Notes under the pieces: generated by a model
Database searches by the model: none
What the model was told of the DNA's origin: nothing
The model's input: only the letters and a program-made list of their open reading frames with translations
Made by a program: the position numbers and the translations under genes
DNA from: Bacteroidota bacterium
GTDB taxonomy: Bacteria > Spirochaetota > Spirochaetia > JABMQR01
DNA: 23,816 nt
Direction of reading: 5' to 3'
Assembly (NCBI GenBank): GCA_013202335.1
Contig: JABMQR010000225.1
Coordinates: 1-23,816 of the forward strand
Shown here: positions 8,035 to 15,650 of the stretch, in pieces
Position numbering within the stretch: the stretch's first letter is position 1
Layout of the letters: the number at the start of each line of letters is the position of its first letter

Positions 8035-9369
8035 ATGTACCACATTGATTCATTTATGGCAGATCTTGAGAGAAAAAACCCAGCTCAACCCGAGTTTATC
8101 CAGGCTGTACGCGAAGTAGTTGAGTCGGTGATTGATGTTGTGAACGACAATCCCGCATATTTGGGAACAAGGATTCTTGAAAGGATAACGGAACCAGATC
8201 GTATAATTATTTTTAAGGTTGAATGGGAAGATGATAATGGTGATGTACAGGTAAATCGTGGATACCGGGTACAGTTTAACAACTCCCTCGGACCCTATAA
8301 AGGCGGATTGCGGTTTCACCCCAGTGTTACTCTTGGAACATTAAAATTCCTGGGATTTGAGCAGATTTTTAAGAACAGCCTGACAACACTTCCTATGGGC
8401 GGTGCAAAGGGCGGATCCGATTTCAACCCTAAAGGGAAATCTGATAATGAGATAATGCGTTTCTGTAAAGCGTTTATGACTGAGTTAAACAGATATATTG
8501 GGCCTGAAATTGATGTTCCTGCAGGGGATATCGGGGTTGGTGCCAGGGAAATAGGGTTTCTCTATGGGCAGTATAAGAAACTGCGGATAGAACATACCGG
8601 TGTTCTCACCGGAAAAGGCAGGATCTGGGGCGGTTCGCTTATCAGACCTGAGGCTACAGGATTCGGTGCAATGTATTTTGCCCGGGAAATGGTTGCTGAA
8701 GCCGGTGATACTCTTGAGGGAAAACGGATCTCTGTCTCGGGATTTGGGAATGTAGCCTGGGGGGTTGCCATGAAAGCAACGGAACTTGGAGCAAAAGTAG
8801 TCACAATTTCAGGGCCTGACGGATATGTATATGATGAAGAGGGAATAGGGACACCGGAAAAATGGGATTATATGTTGAATCTTCGTGCCTCAAACAATGA
8901 TATTGTTGAACCTTATGCAAAGCAGTTTAATGCTAAATTTGTCCATGGAAAAAAACCCTGGGAAGTACCGGTTGATATGGCTTTTCCCTGTGCAATCCAG
9001 AATGAGTTAAACACGAAGGATGCTGATTTACTTGCAGCAAATGGTGCAGCGTATGTTGTGGAAACTTCAAATATGGGATGTACATCAGAAGCCGTTGAAC
9101 AGCTCTTAAAGAAAAATATTAGATTTGCTCCGGGTAAAGCGGTTAATGCCGGCGGGGTTGCGGTTTCCGGGCTTGAGATGTCACAGAACTCTATGAAGCT
9201 CAGCTGGCCGAAAGAAGAAGTTGATGAGAAACTAAATAGAATCATGAAAGATATTCATTCCGCATGTGTTGAATCCGGTAAGGTTGGAAACCATATTGAT
9301 TATATAAAGGGTGCTAATATAGCAGGGTTTAGGAAAGTTGCTGATGCAATGCTGGAACTTGGTTTCTAA
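8035..9369 (+). CDS. gdhA: Glutamate dehydrogenase
   Basis: This cytoplasmic enzyme interconverts 2-oxoglutarate plus ammonia and glutamate using NAD(P)H. Over its 444 residues it resembles the hexameric E. coli and Clostridium symbiosum enzymes. Key residues are K89 (GPYKGG), K113, catalytic K125 in MGGAKGGSDF, and D165 in VPAGDIGVG. The dinucleotide fold has the glycine motif SGFGNVAW at about 235-242. The segment VVTISGPDGYVYD after the second strand looks like the clostridial NAD-type enzyme, but cofactor choice cannot be settled by eye. The usual ANMPTT segment reads SNMGCT. The reading frame is open to an ATG at 8014, but that codon overlaps the leader hairpin; the ATG at 8035 follows a strong AGGAGGT site and is the preferred start. 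It is preceded by its own promoter and followed by a weak terminator. Confidence 0.95.
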   Translation: MYHIDSFMADLERKNPAQPEFIQAVREVVESVIDVVNDNPAYLGTRILERITEPDRIIIFKVEWEDDNGDVQVNRGYRVQFNNSLGPYKGGLRFHPSVTLGTLKFLGFEQIFKNSLTTLPMGGAKGGSDFNPKGKSDNEIMRFCKAFMTELNRYIGPEIDVPAGDIGVGAREIGFLYGQYKKLRIEHTGVLTGKGRIWGGSLIRPEATGFGAMYFAREMVAEAGDTLEGKRISVSGFGNVAWGVAMKATELGAKVVTISGPDGYVYDEEGIGTPEKWDYMLNLRASNNDIVEPYAKQFNAKFVHGKKPWEVPVDMAFPCAIQNELNTKDADLLAANGAAYVVETSNMGCTSEAVEQLLKKNIRFAPGKAVNAGGVAVSGLEMSQNSMKLSWPKEEVDEKLNRIMKDIHSACVESGKVGNHIDYIKGANIAGFRKVADAMLELGF

Positions 9370-9382
9370 TAATACTATTTAG

Positions 9383-9430
9383 AAAGATTAATTCACCTGA
9401 AGGGATGTCAATCTTTGATTTTTCCTTTTT
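9383..9430 (+). terminator. Probable gdhA terminator
   Basis: AAAGATT (9383-9389) and AATCTTT (9410-9416) form an inverted repeat and are followed by a T-rich run (GATTTTTCCTTTTT). The loop is long, about 20 bases, and the stem is AT-rich, so this is a weak Rho-independent terminator. It overlaps the -35 region of the next gene's promoter. Confidence 0.4.
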
Positions 9431-9442
9431 GCTGTGTATACT
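9415..9442 (+). promoter_or_regulatory. Promoter of the M42 peptidase gene, leaderless layout
   Basis: TTGATT at 9415-9420 and TATACT at 9437-9442 are 16 bases apart. Six bases separate the -10 from the ATG at 9449, so the predicted transcription start falls on the A of the start codon. No ribosome-binding site is visible before either the ATG or the in-frame GTG at 9434, which lies inside the promoter. Confidence 0.55.
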
Positions 9443-9448
9443 GAAAAC

Positions 9449-10567
9449 ATGAGAACGGAACAAGACACAATAAATTTGATAAAAAAGCTGACACTGGCTT
9501 CAGGGCTTCCCGGGTTTGAACAGGATATTACAAAAATCCTGCAGGATGAACTCAAAGGAAGCCCCGGTTCTTTTTCAGTGGACAGGATTGGTAATGCTCT
9601 TTGGACTTTTGAGAATACAACCGGTGACAGCCATTCCAGCTCATCGGATATGCCTAAAATATTACTGGCAGCTCATCAGGATGAGATTGGGTTTATAGTG
9701 TCTGAAATCCTGTCTGCAGGATTTATCAGAATACACAATCTTGGGAGCTGGAATCCCGTAACGCTGCCATCCTCTCCGGTAGAGATCACAAACTGGCAGG
9801 GAAATAAAATTCCTGGTATTATCGGTAATATATCTCCTCATTTCCTGAAAGACCGGAAAAGTGATATACCTGAAATTCAGGATTTATTTATTGATATTGG
9901 TGCTGCTTCAAGACTTGAAGTTGTTGAAAATTTTGGGATTCGAATTGGGGATGCTGTTACCCCGGTGACCTCATACTCTTACAATGAAGTAAGCCGGTGC
10001 ATGATGTCGAAAGCTTTTGACGATAGAATTGGTGCCGCAGCACTGGTAGAACTTGGCCTGAGACTTTCAGATAAGAAAGGGTGCGGGAGAGAGAATACCA
10101 CCGTTTTAGCAGCAACTGTCCAGGAAGAGGTTGGAACCCGGGGAGCTTCCGTTCTTGCTAATTACATTGATGCTGATATTGCAATTATTGTTGAAGGAGC
10201 TCCGGCAGACGATTTGCCGGGCAGCCCGGTAAACCCTCAAACCCGTGTCCGCGGCGGAGCACATGTTCGTATATTTGATCCTACCATGATAGCTGACCGG
10301 GAACTTCTTAATTATATTCGTGAGATTGTCGGTGAGAAAGGGTTGCTTATACAGGAAACTGTGAGAAAAGGCGGTGGAACTGATGGAAGAGAGCTGCACC
10401 TCGCGAGTCGTGGAATACCGTCAATTGTTACCGGTGTCCCGGTACGGTATGCTCATAGCCATAACTGTCTTATTAGTATTGATGATTTTTATCAATTAGT
10501 GGATCTGCTGGAAGCTGTTTGTATGGGCTTTGATCGAAAAACCAGAGATCAAATCTCAAAGCACTAA
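9449..10567 (+). CDS. M42-family metallo-aminopeptidase / glutamyl aminopeptidase-like
   Basis: This is a cytoplasmic dinuclear-metal peptidase of the M42 family (FrvX, TET aminopeptidase, PepA-like), typically a large self-compartmentalising complex that trims peptides. Counting from the ATG at 9449 (372 residues), the likely metal ligands are H76 (AAHQDEIG), the bridging D191 (SKAFDDRIG), E227 in QEEVGTRGA with E226 as general base, E249 (VEGAPADD) and H336 (YAHSHN). A PDZ-like insertion typical of the family lies around 90-170. Substrate specificity and deblocking activity cannot be read from sequence. An upstream GTG at 9434 would add five residues but overlaps the -10 box, so the ATG is preferred and the gene may be translated from a leaderless mRNA. 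It follows gdhA but has its own promoter. Confidence 0.9.
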   Translation: MRTEQDTINLIKKLTLASGLPGFEQDITKILQDELKGSPGSFSVDRIGNALWTFENTTGDSHSSSSDMPKILLAAHQDEIGFIVSEILSAGFIRIHNLGSWNPVTLPSSPVEITNWQGNKIPGIIGNISPHFLKDRKSDIPEIQDLFIDIGAASRLEVVENFGIRIGDAVTPVTSYSYNEVSRCMMSKAFDDRIGAAALVELGLRLSDKKGCGRENTTVLAATVQEEVGTRGASVLANYIDADIAIIVEGAPADDLPGSPVNPQTRVRGGAHVRIFDPTMIADRELLNYIREIVGEKGLLIQETVRKGGGTDGRELHLASRGIPSIVTGVPVRYAHSHNCLISIDDFYQLVDLLEAVCMGFDRKTRDQISKH

Positions 10568-10576
10568 ATTCAGATA

Positions 10577-10638
10577 AAATAATAAGTCACCCGCATGACA
10601 CCCTGTCAATGAGAAGTTTTCGGCTTACTTATTCATTT
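10577..10638 (+). terminator. Nested hairpin after the M42 peptidase gene
   Basis: AAATAATAAGT (10577-10587) pairs with ACTTATTCATTT (10627-10638) with one bulged base, enclosing a small inner hairpin TGACA-CCC-TGTCA (10596-10608). It begins ten bases after the stop codon and is followed by T-rich sequence (GTTTCATT). It probably ends or protects the peptidase transcript. The long loop makes it atypical for a Rho-independent terminator. Confidence 0.4.
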
Positions 10639-10692
10639 GTTTCATTACAACTACTACAACTCTTTTGCTGTTAAGTATATGCATACCCCAGA

Positions 10693-10708
10693 ACTGGATA
10701 TATAGTGT
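10693..10708 (+). promoter_or_regulatory. NrdR box 1 (weaker)
   Basis: ACTGGATATATAGTGT matches 13 of 16 positions of the NrdR-box consensus ACACWATATATWGTGT, with the right half perfect. NrdR is a zinc and ATP-cone repressor of ribonucleotide reductase genes. The site may overlap a -10 element (TATATA). Its start is 42 bases before the start of the second box. Confidence 0.6.
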
Positions 10709-10734
10709 TAAAACAGGATAAATTTATGATAAAT

Positions 10735-10750
10735 ACACAAAATATAGTGT
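10735..10750 (+). promoter_or_regulatory. NrdR box 2 (strong)
   Basis: ACACAAAATATAGTGT matches 15 of 16 positions of the NrdR-box consensus. It lies upstream of a ribonucleotide reductase gene, the expected target. The two boxes are 42 bases apart, about four helical turns, so they face the same side of the DNA; pairs in other bacteria are usually about three turns apart. Confidence 0.72.
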
Positions 10751-10829
10751 TATTTTTTATCTAAATCCTTCAAAATATCTTGCAGGGAGTCCAGGATTGG
10801 AGTATGCTGAAATTCAACGTTTTTGCTGA

Positions 10830-13466
10830 ATGCGATATTTCATACAAATTTTGTCATGTTTTTTTGCGCTAATACTTCCTGACAATCTTTCTATTATAAC
10901 TCATGACAGCATTGACAATAAAATTGATATCAGGGGTTTGGACCTCTGGGAGGAAATTGTGAATAATATAAAAAGTAACCTAAAGCCCTTAGGAAGAAAA
11001 ATTTTTTTTGACAGGTATGCCCTGAAAGATACAACAAAGAAATCTTTGAAAAAAAACGATCTTGTCGTAGCTGTCAGCAATCAACAGACCGGACAGCGGG
11101 AAATTGGAGTAATTTCAGAGTTTTTGGAAAACGACTCTGTTTTAATAAAACTGGAAGATGGATCCGAAATAGTATGCAGCCTTGATCATCTTGATAAACC
11201 TTTGGAGACGGAACCTGAGCAAATGCATAAACGTGTAGCGGTAGGTATCGCTGGTCAGGAGAAGGGAGAGGCTTCTGAATTCTGGAAGAAGGAGTTTGAG
11301 TGGCTGCTTGATGAATGGAAATTTGTTCCCGGTGGAAGAATTTTAACAGGCGCCGGTACTGATCAGAATTTAACTTATTACAACTGCTATGTAATCCCAT
11401 CTCCAAAAGACAGTCGGGGCGGTATTATGAAAACTCTGGCGCAAATGACTGAGATTATGTCACGCGGAGGCGGAGTCGGCATGAACCTTGCGTCGCTGCG
11501 TCCCCGACATGCATTTGTTAAGGGTGTGAATGGACGATCAAGCGGATCGGTTTCCTGGGGTGCCCTCTATAGTTTTGTTACCGGCCTTATCGAACAGGGG
11601 GGCAGCAGGCGAGGCGCCCTAATGCTGATTCTTGATGTATGGCATCCTGATATCCTTGACTTCATTGATAGTAAACGGGAAATGGGAAAGATCGAAAATG
11701 CTAATATAAGCGTGGGAATTACTGATGATTTCATGGAAGCCGTCAGAAAAGATGGTGATTGGACTACCTATTTCCCTGATACCAGTGATCCGGACTACAA
11801 TAAAATTTGGGATGGTGATCTCAATGCCTGGAAAAAAGCAGGTAAAAAAGTCATTACATACAAAACGCTCAAAGCCAGAGATATTTGGGACAATATTGTT
11901 AAAAGTGCATGGGCATCAGCTGAACCCGGACTCTTTTTTATTGACCGGTACAATTACATGAGCAACTCCTGGTACTACACCAGTATTCGTTGTACAAATC
12001 CATGCGGAGAGCAGGGGCTTCCTCCCTGGGGAGTCTGCAATCTCGGTTCGATAAATCTCGCAATGTTTGTTAAATCCGATAAAGTGCTTTGGGATGAGCT
12101 GAAAAAAGCTGTACATTATGCTGTCAGATTTTTAGATGATGTAATTGATGACACACCATACTTCTTTGACGAGAACCGTGACAGGCAGCAGTCAGAAAGA
12201 AGGATTGGACTTGGGACCATGGGTCTGGCTGAAATGCTGATCAGGCTTAAACTTGCCTATGGCAGTGATGAATCCCTTGTATTCCTTGATAAACTTTTTA
12301 AATTTATCTGTGTCGAGGCGTACCGGGAGAGTGCAGATTTAGCCGAAGAGAAGGGCAGTTTCCCATTATTTGATGCGGAAAAGTTTTTGCAGAGCGGCTT
12401 TATGATGCAAATGCCGGAAGAAATCCGTGAGCTGGTAAGAGAAAAAGGAATAAGAAATGTAACTCTCCTTACTCAGGCGCCTACCGGAACTACCGGAACA
12501 ATGGTAGGGACAAGCACAGGAATAGAGCCCTATTATTTCTGGGAGTGGGAACGTGTCGGGAGAATGGGATCACATATAGAACGCGTAGATGTATATGAAG
12601 AATGGCTCGCTGAACACGAAGGTGAGGATCTGCCTGACTACTTTGTATCAGCAATGGATCTCTCTCCGGATGGACACGTAAAGGTTCAGGCGGCAATACA
12701 GAGATGGGTAGATTCCAGCATCTCTAAAACCGGTAATACTCCTGCAGATTACACTGTCGAAGAGACCGGAAAATTATACGAGCAAATGTATGATCTGGGC
12801 TGCAAGGGAGGGACAACCTATAGGGATGGTTCCCGTGAAACTCAGGTGCTGAACAAGATGGATGATGATGACGATGTAATGGATGAACCGGTGGAAATAG
12901 ATATTAAACCGCGGGTTCGTTCTACCGTCCTTCGGGGGACTACTTATCGGAAAACTACACCCATCGGAACAGCTTATATTACGGTAAATTCTGATGGACT
13001 TCATGAAGAAGATCCATTTGAGGTCTTTGTGAATGTGGCAAAAGTAGGTTCAGATGTTGCTGCAGATGCTGAGGGGCTTGGACGGCTGGTTAGCCTGGTG
13101 CTCAGGATGCCGAGTCCTCTTTCTCCAGCCCAGAGAGCTGAGTCTGTTATCGCTCAGCTTCGCGGAATTGGTTCAGGCCGCCAGACAGGATTCGGGAAAA
13201 ACCGGGTAATGAGTCTTCCTGATGCAATTGCACAGGTGCTTGAGGAACATATTGGGTCTGATCAAACAAACCATCAATACCCTCAGCTGCCGGATGAAGA
13301 GGATGAGAACAAAAAAAAGCAGTACGATTTAACATTTAATAAAAAAGACAACTCAGGGGAGAAAAAGGCAATACAATCTGATATTTGTCCCGTATGTGGA
13401 AACGCTACATTCTTGAATATTGAAGGCTGTAAGAAATGTTTTTCCTGTGGTCACAGCGAATGCTGA
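10830..13466 (+). CDS. nrdJ: Adenosylcobalamin-dependent (class II) ribonucleotide reductase
   Basis: This enzyme reduces ribonucleotides to deoxyribonucleotides using a B12-generated thiyl radical and works without oxygen. With the start at 10830 it has 878 residues. Active-site residues are C186 (NCYV), N390, C392 and E394 in NPCGEQ, and C403 in CNLGSIN; the phosphate-binding segment is PTGTTGTMVGTSTG. An SH3-like insertion (about 72-123) separates the N-terminal helix region from the barrel and is a feature of one NrdJ subgroup. The C-terminus is a cysteine-rich tail (C853, C856, C867, C870, C873, C878), serving as redox or zinc-binding tail. The start is uncertain: the first 30 or so residues are hydrophobic and unlike the family, no ribosome-binding site precedes the ATG, and recognisable sequence begins at LDLWEE (38). 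Two NrdR boxes lie upstream. No cobalamin riboswitch was seen. Confidence 0.9.
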   Translation: MRYFIQILSCFFALILPDNLSIITHDSIDNKIDIRGLDLWEEIVNNIKSNLKPLGRKIFFDRYALKDTTKKSLKKNDLVVAVSNQQTGQREIGVISEFLENDSVLIKLEDGSEIVCSLDHLDKPLETEPEQMHKRVAVGIAGQEKGEASEFWKKEFEWLLDEWKFVPGGRILTGAGTDQNLTYYNCYVIPSPKDSRGGIMKTLAQMTEIMSRGGGVGMNLASLRPRHAFVKGVNGRSSGSVSWGALYSFVTGLIEQGGSRRGALMLILDVWHPDILDFIDSKREMGKIENANISVGITDDFMEAVRKDGDWTTYFPDTSDPDYNKIWDGDLNAWKKAGKKVITYKTLKARDIWDNIVKSAWASAEPGLFFIDRYNYMSNSWYYTSIRCTNPCGEQGLPPWGVCNLGSINLAMFVKSDKVLWDELKKAVHYAVRFLDDVIDDTPYFFDENRDRQQSERRIGLGTMGLAEMLIRLKLAYGSDESLVFLDKLFKFICVEAYRESADLAEEKGSFPLFDAEKFLQSGFMMQMPEEIRELVREKGIRNVTLLTQAPTGTTGTMVGTSTGIEPYYFWEWERVGRMGSHIERVDVYEEWLAEHEGEDLPDYFVSAMDLSPDGHVKVQAAIQRWVDSSISKTGNTPADYTVEETGKLYEQMYDLGCKGGTTYRDGSRETQVLNKMDDDDDVMDEPVEIDIKPRVRSTVLRGTTYRKTTPIGTAYITVNSDGLHEEDPFEVFVNVAKVGSDVAADAEGLGRLVSLVLRMPSPLSPAQRAESVIAQLRGIGSGRQTGFGKNRVMSLPDAIAQVLEEHIGSDQTNHQYPQLPDEEDENKKKQYDLTFNKKDNSGEKKAIQSDICPVCGNATFLNIEGCKKCFSCGHSEC

Positions 13467-13488
13467 TGCTCAAATAGTACTGACTGGT

Positions 13489-13510
13489 ATCTCCACGATT
13501 CTGGACACTA
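13489..13510 (-). repeat. Dispersed motif copy 2 (possible IS-end relic)
   Basis: On the minus strand this reads TAGTGTCCA, four bases, CGTGGAGAT, matching the element at 21-40. It lies in the 98-base spacer between nrdJ and the histidine kinase gene, at the edge of the block with different codon use. It may be an insertion-sequence end or a regulatory site shared by two promoter regions, since both copies lie upstream of plus-strand genes. Confidence 0.4.
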
Positions 13511-13550
13511 CATAATTCTTATAAGTTCACAACCCGTCCCCATGAAGTCG

Positions 13551-13559
13551 TGCTATCAT
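13551..13559 (+). promoter_or_regulatory. Extended -10 promoter of the histidine kinase gene
   Basis: TGCTATCAT is an extended -10 element. Five bases separate it from the ATG at 13565, so transcription would begin at or just after the start codon region. No -35 box and no ribosome-binding site are evident. The spacing is slightly short for a leaderless start. Confidence 0.35.
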
Positions 13560-13564
13560 GAACT

Positions 13565-14839
13565 ATGACAGCACGACGCATCACAAGAATCTCCATTATC
13601 TGTATCGCACTCATCACTCACGGCATTGCTCTCTACACCAGCTGGGCATATGAGGGAACACTGACACTTCCTGCTAACTGGTTCCAGCAGACCCGGATAC
13701 TGATACTCGTTTCTCTGGGCATTACCGGACTAGCCCTGACAACCGGGCGAAGATGGCTGCTGAACCTCTTCATCCTGCTGAAATTCTTTATCATTGTTAT
13801 TATCGGAATACCGTTCGGTGAACTACTGAACATAGAGATCCTACTGTTCCTCCCGTTTATTGTCGAAATCATCTACCTTGTCGGCGACTGGTCATCCCTG
13901 GCTATTACACTGGTATTTACCGGTTTTCTTGCGTTCAGGCAGACACCAGTCTCCGCGTGGGGAGTCTCTATGAATCCTGCCCGCACAGTTGATATAGTCA
14001 TTCTTATAGGTCTCTGCCTCTTAACTGCCTCAATAGCCTACCTGTTGATGCACTTCCTCCGGCTGGCGGAACAGAAAGAACTCGACGCACAGCGGCTTGA
14101 CCGGGCAATGGATGAGTTGACTAAAATAAACCTGGATTACCAGAAATATACCATGCAGCTTGAAAAAGAGACTATCGATAAAGAACGAAAACGTCTTTCA
14201 AGGGAAATTCATGATATTATCGGTTACACCATGACAAATCAGCTTATGATCCTCCAGGCCGCACTTAGTATGAAGGATAGAAACACACACAAGCTTGAGG
14301 AATTACTGATGCGCGCCAGGGATCAGCTTAATGCCGGGGTACAGGAAGCGAGAAGTACCCTGGAGCAGTTCAGGAATCAGAAAATATCCTATGAGACAGG
14401 TATCCGATTGCTCAAGAAAATGGTTAATACCTTCGCGTATATCTCTTCTGTCCAAATTAATATAGATTTTGCTAACATCCGAGAACGCACATTCGGACCC
14501 GATAGGGATAAAGCCCTGTTTCGGTTTGTGCAGGAAGGTATCATCAATGCCCTCAGACACGGCAGGGCTACTCATATAGATATCACGTTCATGCAGAGCA
14601 GCGATTGCTTATTGGTAAACATCTGGGATAACGGAACCGGGTCACAGAAAGTAGTTGAAGGAATCGGCATCTCCGGGATGCGGGAACGAATGGAATGCTT
14701 CGGCGGGGAAGTATCTTACCAGTCAGGAAAGCAGAGTTTTACGCTTCATGCAAAAATTCCTATCACCCCAGCCAATATATCCTCAGAACAGCCGCCGAAA
14801 CATCACGAAGCCCAACTTACAGCGGCCAAACAAGGATAA
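13565..14839 (+). CDS. Membrane sensor histidine kinase (NarL-partner type)
   Basis: This is the sensor half of a two-component system. Six hydrophobic segments (about 7-27, 43-60, 64-84, 91-107, 111-125, 142-166) put nearly all of the sensing region in the membrane with short loops, then a helical linker (168-205) leads to a HisKA_3 domain with the phosphorylated H216 in SREIHDIIG. The ATPase domain has E324/N328 in the N-box, D355 in DNGTG and the GIGISGMRERMECFGG lid. Length is 424 residues. It lies 14 bases upstream of its response regulator and belongs with the ABC transporter genes that follow. The signal is unknown; with no periplasmic domain it may sense membrane state or the transporter itself. 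Codon use is richer in C-ending codons than in nrdJ. The ATG lacks a ribosome-binding site. Confidence 0.88.
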   Translation: MTARRITRISIICIALITHGIALYTSWAYEGTLTLPANWFQQTRILILVSLGITGLALTTGRRWLLNLFILLKFFIIVIIGIPFGELLNIEILLFLPFIVEIIYLVGDWSSLAITLVFTGFLAFRQTPVSAWGVSMNPARTVDIVILIGLCLLTASIAYLLMHFLRLAEQKELDAQRLDRAMDELTKINLDYQKYTMQLEKETIDKERKRLSREIHDIIGYTMTNQLMILQAALSMKDRNTHKLEELLMRARDQLNAGVQEARSTLEQFRNQKISYETGIRLLKKMVNTFAYISSVQINIDFANIRERTFGPDRDKALFRFVQEGIINALRHGRATHIDITFMQSSDCLLVNIWDNGTGSQKVVEGIGISGMRERMECFGGEVSYQSGKQSFTLHAKIPITPANISSEQPPKHHEAQLTAAKQG

Positions 14840-14853
14840 AGGAGAAACACCGT

Positions 14854-15537
14854 ATGGAAACACGTAAGGTTATGCTTGTGGATGATCAGCTTCTGTTCCT
14901 GGAGGGACTCAAGATTGTACTGGAAAACCACAGCGAGGAACTATCAGTTATCTATACCGCAAAAAACGGCAGGGAAGCCGTCGAACTCCTTGAACAGGCT
15001 GAAACGCTTCCCGACATTATTCTCATGGACGTGCGTATGCCGCATATGGATGGAGTGGCGGCAACAAGGCATATCAAGGAACGATATCCCGATATCCACA
15101 TCATCATGCTCACCACATTCGAGGATGATAATATGGTTATTGATGCGCTCCACTGCGGCGCTGCTGGTTACCTGTTGAAAAATATTCCCCCGGAAATGCT
15201 TATTTCCGCTATACAGGCTGTATGTGACGGGGCTGTTCTTATGGCTCCGGATATAGCGGGAAAACTTATTCAGAACATATACCGTGACCCAAAACAGCTG
15301 AACAGGGATCTCCATGGAGAATTGCCCGATTGGTACCGGCAGCTGACAGCACGTGAAAAGGCCATTATCCGACTCCTGATCCAGGGGAAGACAAACAAAG
15401 AGATAGCTGATGAGATACATGTCGGTTTTCAGACTATCAGGAATTATATAAGTACCATCTACTCAAAAATGGGAGCATTAAACAGGATGGAAGCCATAAA
15501 AATGGCGGAAACTTTCGGTTCTTTTCTTTTTGACTGA
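14854..15537 (+). CDS. NarL/FixJ-family response regulator
   Basis: This 227-residue DNA-binding response regulator is the partner of the upstream kinase. The receiver domain has D10/D11, phosphorylation site D59 (IILMDVRMP), T87 and K109 (YLLKN), all intact. The C-terminal LuxR-type helix-turn-helix runs from LTAREKAII (164) through NKEIADEIHVGFQTIRNYIS to MEAI. The frame stays open upstream to 14695 inside the kinase gene, but the ATG at 14854 follows a clear AAAGGAG site and starts with the typical receiver sequence, so that start is chosen. The probable target is the ABC operon 114 bases downstream, where repeated AGTAC elements lie; this pairing is inferred from position only. Confidence 0.92.
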   Translation: METRKVMLVDDQLLFLEGLKIVLENHSEELSVIYTAKNGREAVELLEQAETLPDIILMDVRMPHMDGVAATRHIKERYPDIHIIMLTTFEDDNMVIDALHCGAAGYLLKNIPPEMLISAIQAVCDGAVLMAPDIAGKLIQNIYRDPKQLNRDLHGELPDWYRQLTAREKAIIRLLIQGKTNKEIADEIHVGFQTIRNYISTIYSKMGALNRMEAIKMAETFGSFLFD

Positions 15538-15551
15538 TGCCCCTGATAACA

Positions 15552-15585
15552 TTAAGTACATACAAAGTACATTTTACAGTACTTT
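15552..15585 (+). promoter_or_regulatory. Repeated AGTAC elements upstream of the ABC operon
   Basis: AAGTACAT occurs at 15554-15561 and 15565-15572, 11 bases apart, and a third half-site CAGTACTT lies at 15577-15584. The second and third form the inverted repeat AAAGTAC, eight bases, GTACTTT. This is the usual shape of a binding site for a dimeric regulator such as the adjacent NarL-type protein. A weak promoter (TTAAGT 15552-15557, 17 bases, TACAGT 15575-15580) overlaps the repeats. Confidence 0.45.
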
Positions 15586-15650
15586 TGTAACTGTCCCTGC
15601 TGGAAAAGCCGCATTATGATGATGAACATCACGTAATAAAGGAGATTTAT

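Noticed and set aside
10568..10829. Cobalamin riboswitch upstream of the B12-dependent reductase
   Set aside because: I looked for a B12-box-like GCCACTG and the multi-stem layout and saw neither; the NrdR boxes explain the regulation better.
11043..11202. Intein or mobile insertion in nrdJ
   Set aside because: The extra segment at about residues 72-123 is only about 50 residues, has no splicing motifs, reads as a small SH3-like domain and fits a known NrdJ subgroup.
14695..14853. 53-residue N-terminal extension of the response regulator
   Set aside because: It lies inside the kinase gene in another frame; the ATG at 14854 has a strong ribosome-binding site and begins the receiver domain normally.
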